From DAOTXL01 sp034434895 (GTDB lineage: Bacteria > Chloroflexota > Anaerolineae > JAAYZQ01): 5,603 nt of DNA. The stretch spans positions 1 to 5,603 of the forward strand of contig DAOTYI010000081.1 of the NCBI GenBank assembly GCA_034434895.1, in the 5' to 3' direction. Position 1 is the first letter of the stretch; every line of letters starts with the position of its first letter. Shown piece after piece: positions 5,285 through 5,603 of the stretch. The position numbers were made by a program, and so were the translations under genes. The notes beneath the pieces were generated by a model, which saw only the letters and a list, made by a program, of their open reading frames with translations, did not search any database and had not been told where the DNA came from.

Positions 5285-5313
5285 TTGACAAAAAACCGGT
5301 CCTGTAGTAGAAT
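5285..5313 (+). promoter_or_regulatory. Rightward promoter facing the FmdB promoter
   Basis: TTGACA (5285-5290) and TAGAAT (5308-5313) are separated by 17 bases. Transcription would start near 5320, at the edge of the palindrome. No convincing gene follows on this strand within the window, so the product could be an antisense or regulatory RNA or a gene beyond the right edge. Confidence 0.5.
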
Positions 5314-5319
5314 TGGCTT

Positions 5320-5336
5320 ATACCCCCACTGGGTAT
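5320..5336. promoter_or_regulatory. Palindromic operator candidate, CsoR/CstR-like
   Basis: ATACCC (5320-5325) and GGGTAT (5331-5336) form a perfect inverted repeat around CCACT. It lies between the two -10 boxes and covers the predicted starts of both facing promoters, an ideal position for a repressor. From memory, the Bacillus subtilis copZA CsoR box has the same ATACCC-N5-GGGTAT form, and related copper and persulfide sensors use similar sites. No such regulator is in this window. As RNA it would form a six-pair hairpin at the 5' end of the leftward transcript. Confidence 0.5.
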
Positions 5337-5344
5337 GCAGGGCC

Positions 5345-5373
5345 AATATAGCAGAAAAGAGGACGGCTGTCAA
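5345..5373 (-). promoter_or_regulatory. Promoter of the FmdB-microprotein unit
   Basis: On the minus strand TTGACA (5373-5368) is followed after 17 bases by TATATT (5350-5345). Transcription would begin near 5338, at the palindrome, leaving about 170 untranslated bases before the FmdB start. It is the best promoter match for the minus-strand pair. Confidence 0.65.
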
Positions 5374-5496
5374 ATTCAAGGTGCCGTTGATCAAGCATGG
5401 CAGCCAGCAAGTAGTTTTGTAACCCTGGTGTCTTCGTGGTAAACAGAGAACGCGGTAAACAAATACGGGGATGGTTCAAGGATCAGCGAAAATTGG

Positions 5497-5526
5497 TTGA
5501 CACTTTTCACACGGGCAGAATTTTAT
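5497..5526 (+). promoter_or_regulatory. Possible rightward promoter before the terminal palindrome
   Basis: A perfect TTGACA (5497-5502) is followed 18 bases later by TTTTAT (5521-5526), a poor -10 box. If used, it would transcribe into the repeat palindrome and a gene beyond the window. Confidence 0.22.
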
Positions 5527-5529
5527 AGG

Positions 5530-5603
5530 ACACGGATGACACGGATTTCACGGATGAACACGGATGATCGAAGGTAAAATCCGTGTTGATCCGTCTCATC
5601 CGT
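5530..5603. repeat. CACGGAT/ATCCGTG repeat array forming a large palindrome, cut by the window edge
   Basis: CACGGAT begins at 5531, 5540, 5549 and 5559; the inverse ATCCGT begins at 5579, 5589 and 5598. The spacings 9 and 10 on the left are mirrored as 10 and 9 on the right, so the arms pair: AACACGGAT (5557-5565) with ATCCGTGTT (5579-5587), then further units outward, around a 13-base loop. Similar ATCCGTG-type extragenic repeats are, as I recall, common in environmental bacterial genomes. The array probably continues past 5603. Confidence 0.8.

Larger units (their letters stand above)
5169..5603. other. Intergenic region: leader, facing promoters, palindrome and repeats; no convincing gene
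   Basis: This stretch is less GC-rich than the rest. From left to right it holds the FmdB leader, two facing promoters around a palindrome, a segment without clear coding signal (about 5374-5496) and a repeat palindrome at the edge. GGTAAACA occurs twice, at 5438-5445 and 5454-5461. A minus-strand frame at 5200-5394 (64 codons from TTG, ending VEIAPKPAGG) has no ribosome site and begins upstream of the predicted transcription start, so at most it is a gene remnant. A plus-strand frame of 35 codons at 5335-5442 also lacks a ribosome site. Confidence 0.6.

Noticed and set aside
5200..5394. Minus-strand frame of 64 codons ending VEIAPKPAGG
   Set aside because: It begins at TTG with no ribosome site, overlaps a strong promoter, starts upstream of the predicted transcription start, and I recognise no family. 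At most it is a gene remnant.
5335..5442. Plus-strand frame of 35 codons downstream of the rightward promoter
   Set aside because: No ribosome site, the ATG lies inside the palindrome, and the composition is not protein-like.

Overview
The window is GC-rich DNA, apart from a less GC-rich intergenic stretch at the right end. It most likely comes from a Chloroflexota bacterium of Anaerolineae type. The clue is the first gene: it encodes a multidomain extracellular protein (fibronectin-III-like, immune-inhibitor-A/MAM-like, IPT/TIG and two PKD domains) ending in a hydrophobic YLPLILK tail, a C-terminus I associate with secreted proteins of that phylum. No rRNA, tRNA, transposase or CRISPR array was seen.

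Left half, plus strand (1-3247): the C-terminal part of the surface protein, a YdjC/ChbG-type carbohydrate deacetylase, and a class I SAM-dependent methyltransferase whose start overlaps the deacetylase stop (ATGA). A near-perfect hairpin lies between the first two genes and holds the deacetylase Shine-Dalgarno sequence and start codon. A second hairpin overlaps the methyltransferase stop.

Middle (3248-4740): a consensus-like promoter and strong ribosome site drive a nitrilase-superfamily protein in which Gly148 replaces the catalytic cysteine. It converges, with a 4-base overlap of stop codons, on a minus-strand MerR/HspR-like regulator that has a six-cysteine C-terminal domain and its own excellent promoter.

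Right part, minus strand (4741-5400): a compact unit reads from a strong promoter through a leader of about 170 bases, an FmdB-type zinc-ribbon protein, and a membrane-anchored microprotein to an intrinsic terminator. The microprotein is the most intriguing item. Its frame passes an in-frame TGA into a plausible C-terminus (T-U-L-S-E-A-C), with a small hairpin about 24 bases past the TGA and a TAA just before the terminator. It is therefore a candidate selenoprotein. At the head of the unit two perfect TTGACA promoters face each other across an ATACCC-N5-GGGTAT palindrome that resembles a CsoR/CstR-family operator. Together these suggest a small metal- or sulfur-responsive unit; that is an inference.

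The last 75 bases are an array of CACGGAT/ATCCGTG units arranged as a large palindrome and cut by the window edge. Nothing convincing is encoded in 5169-5603.
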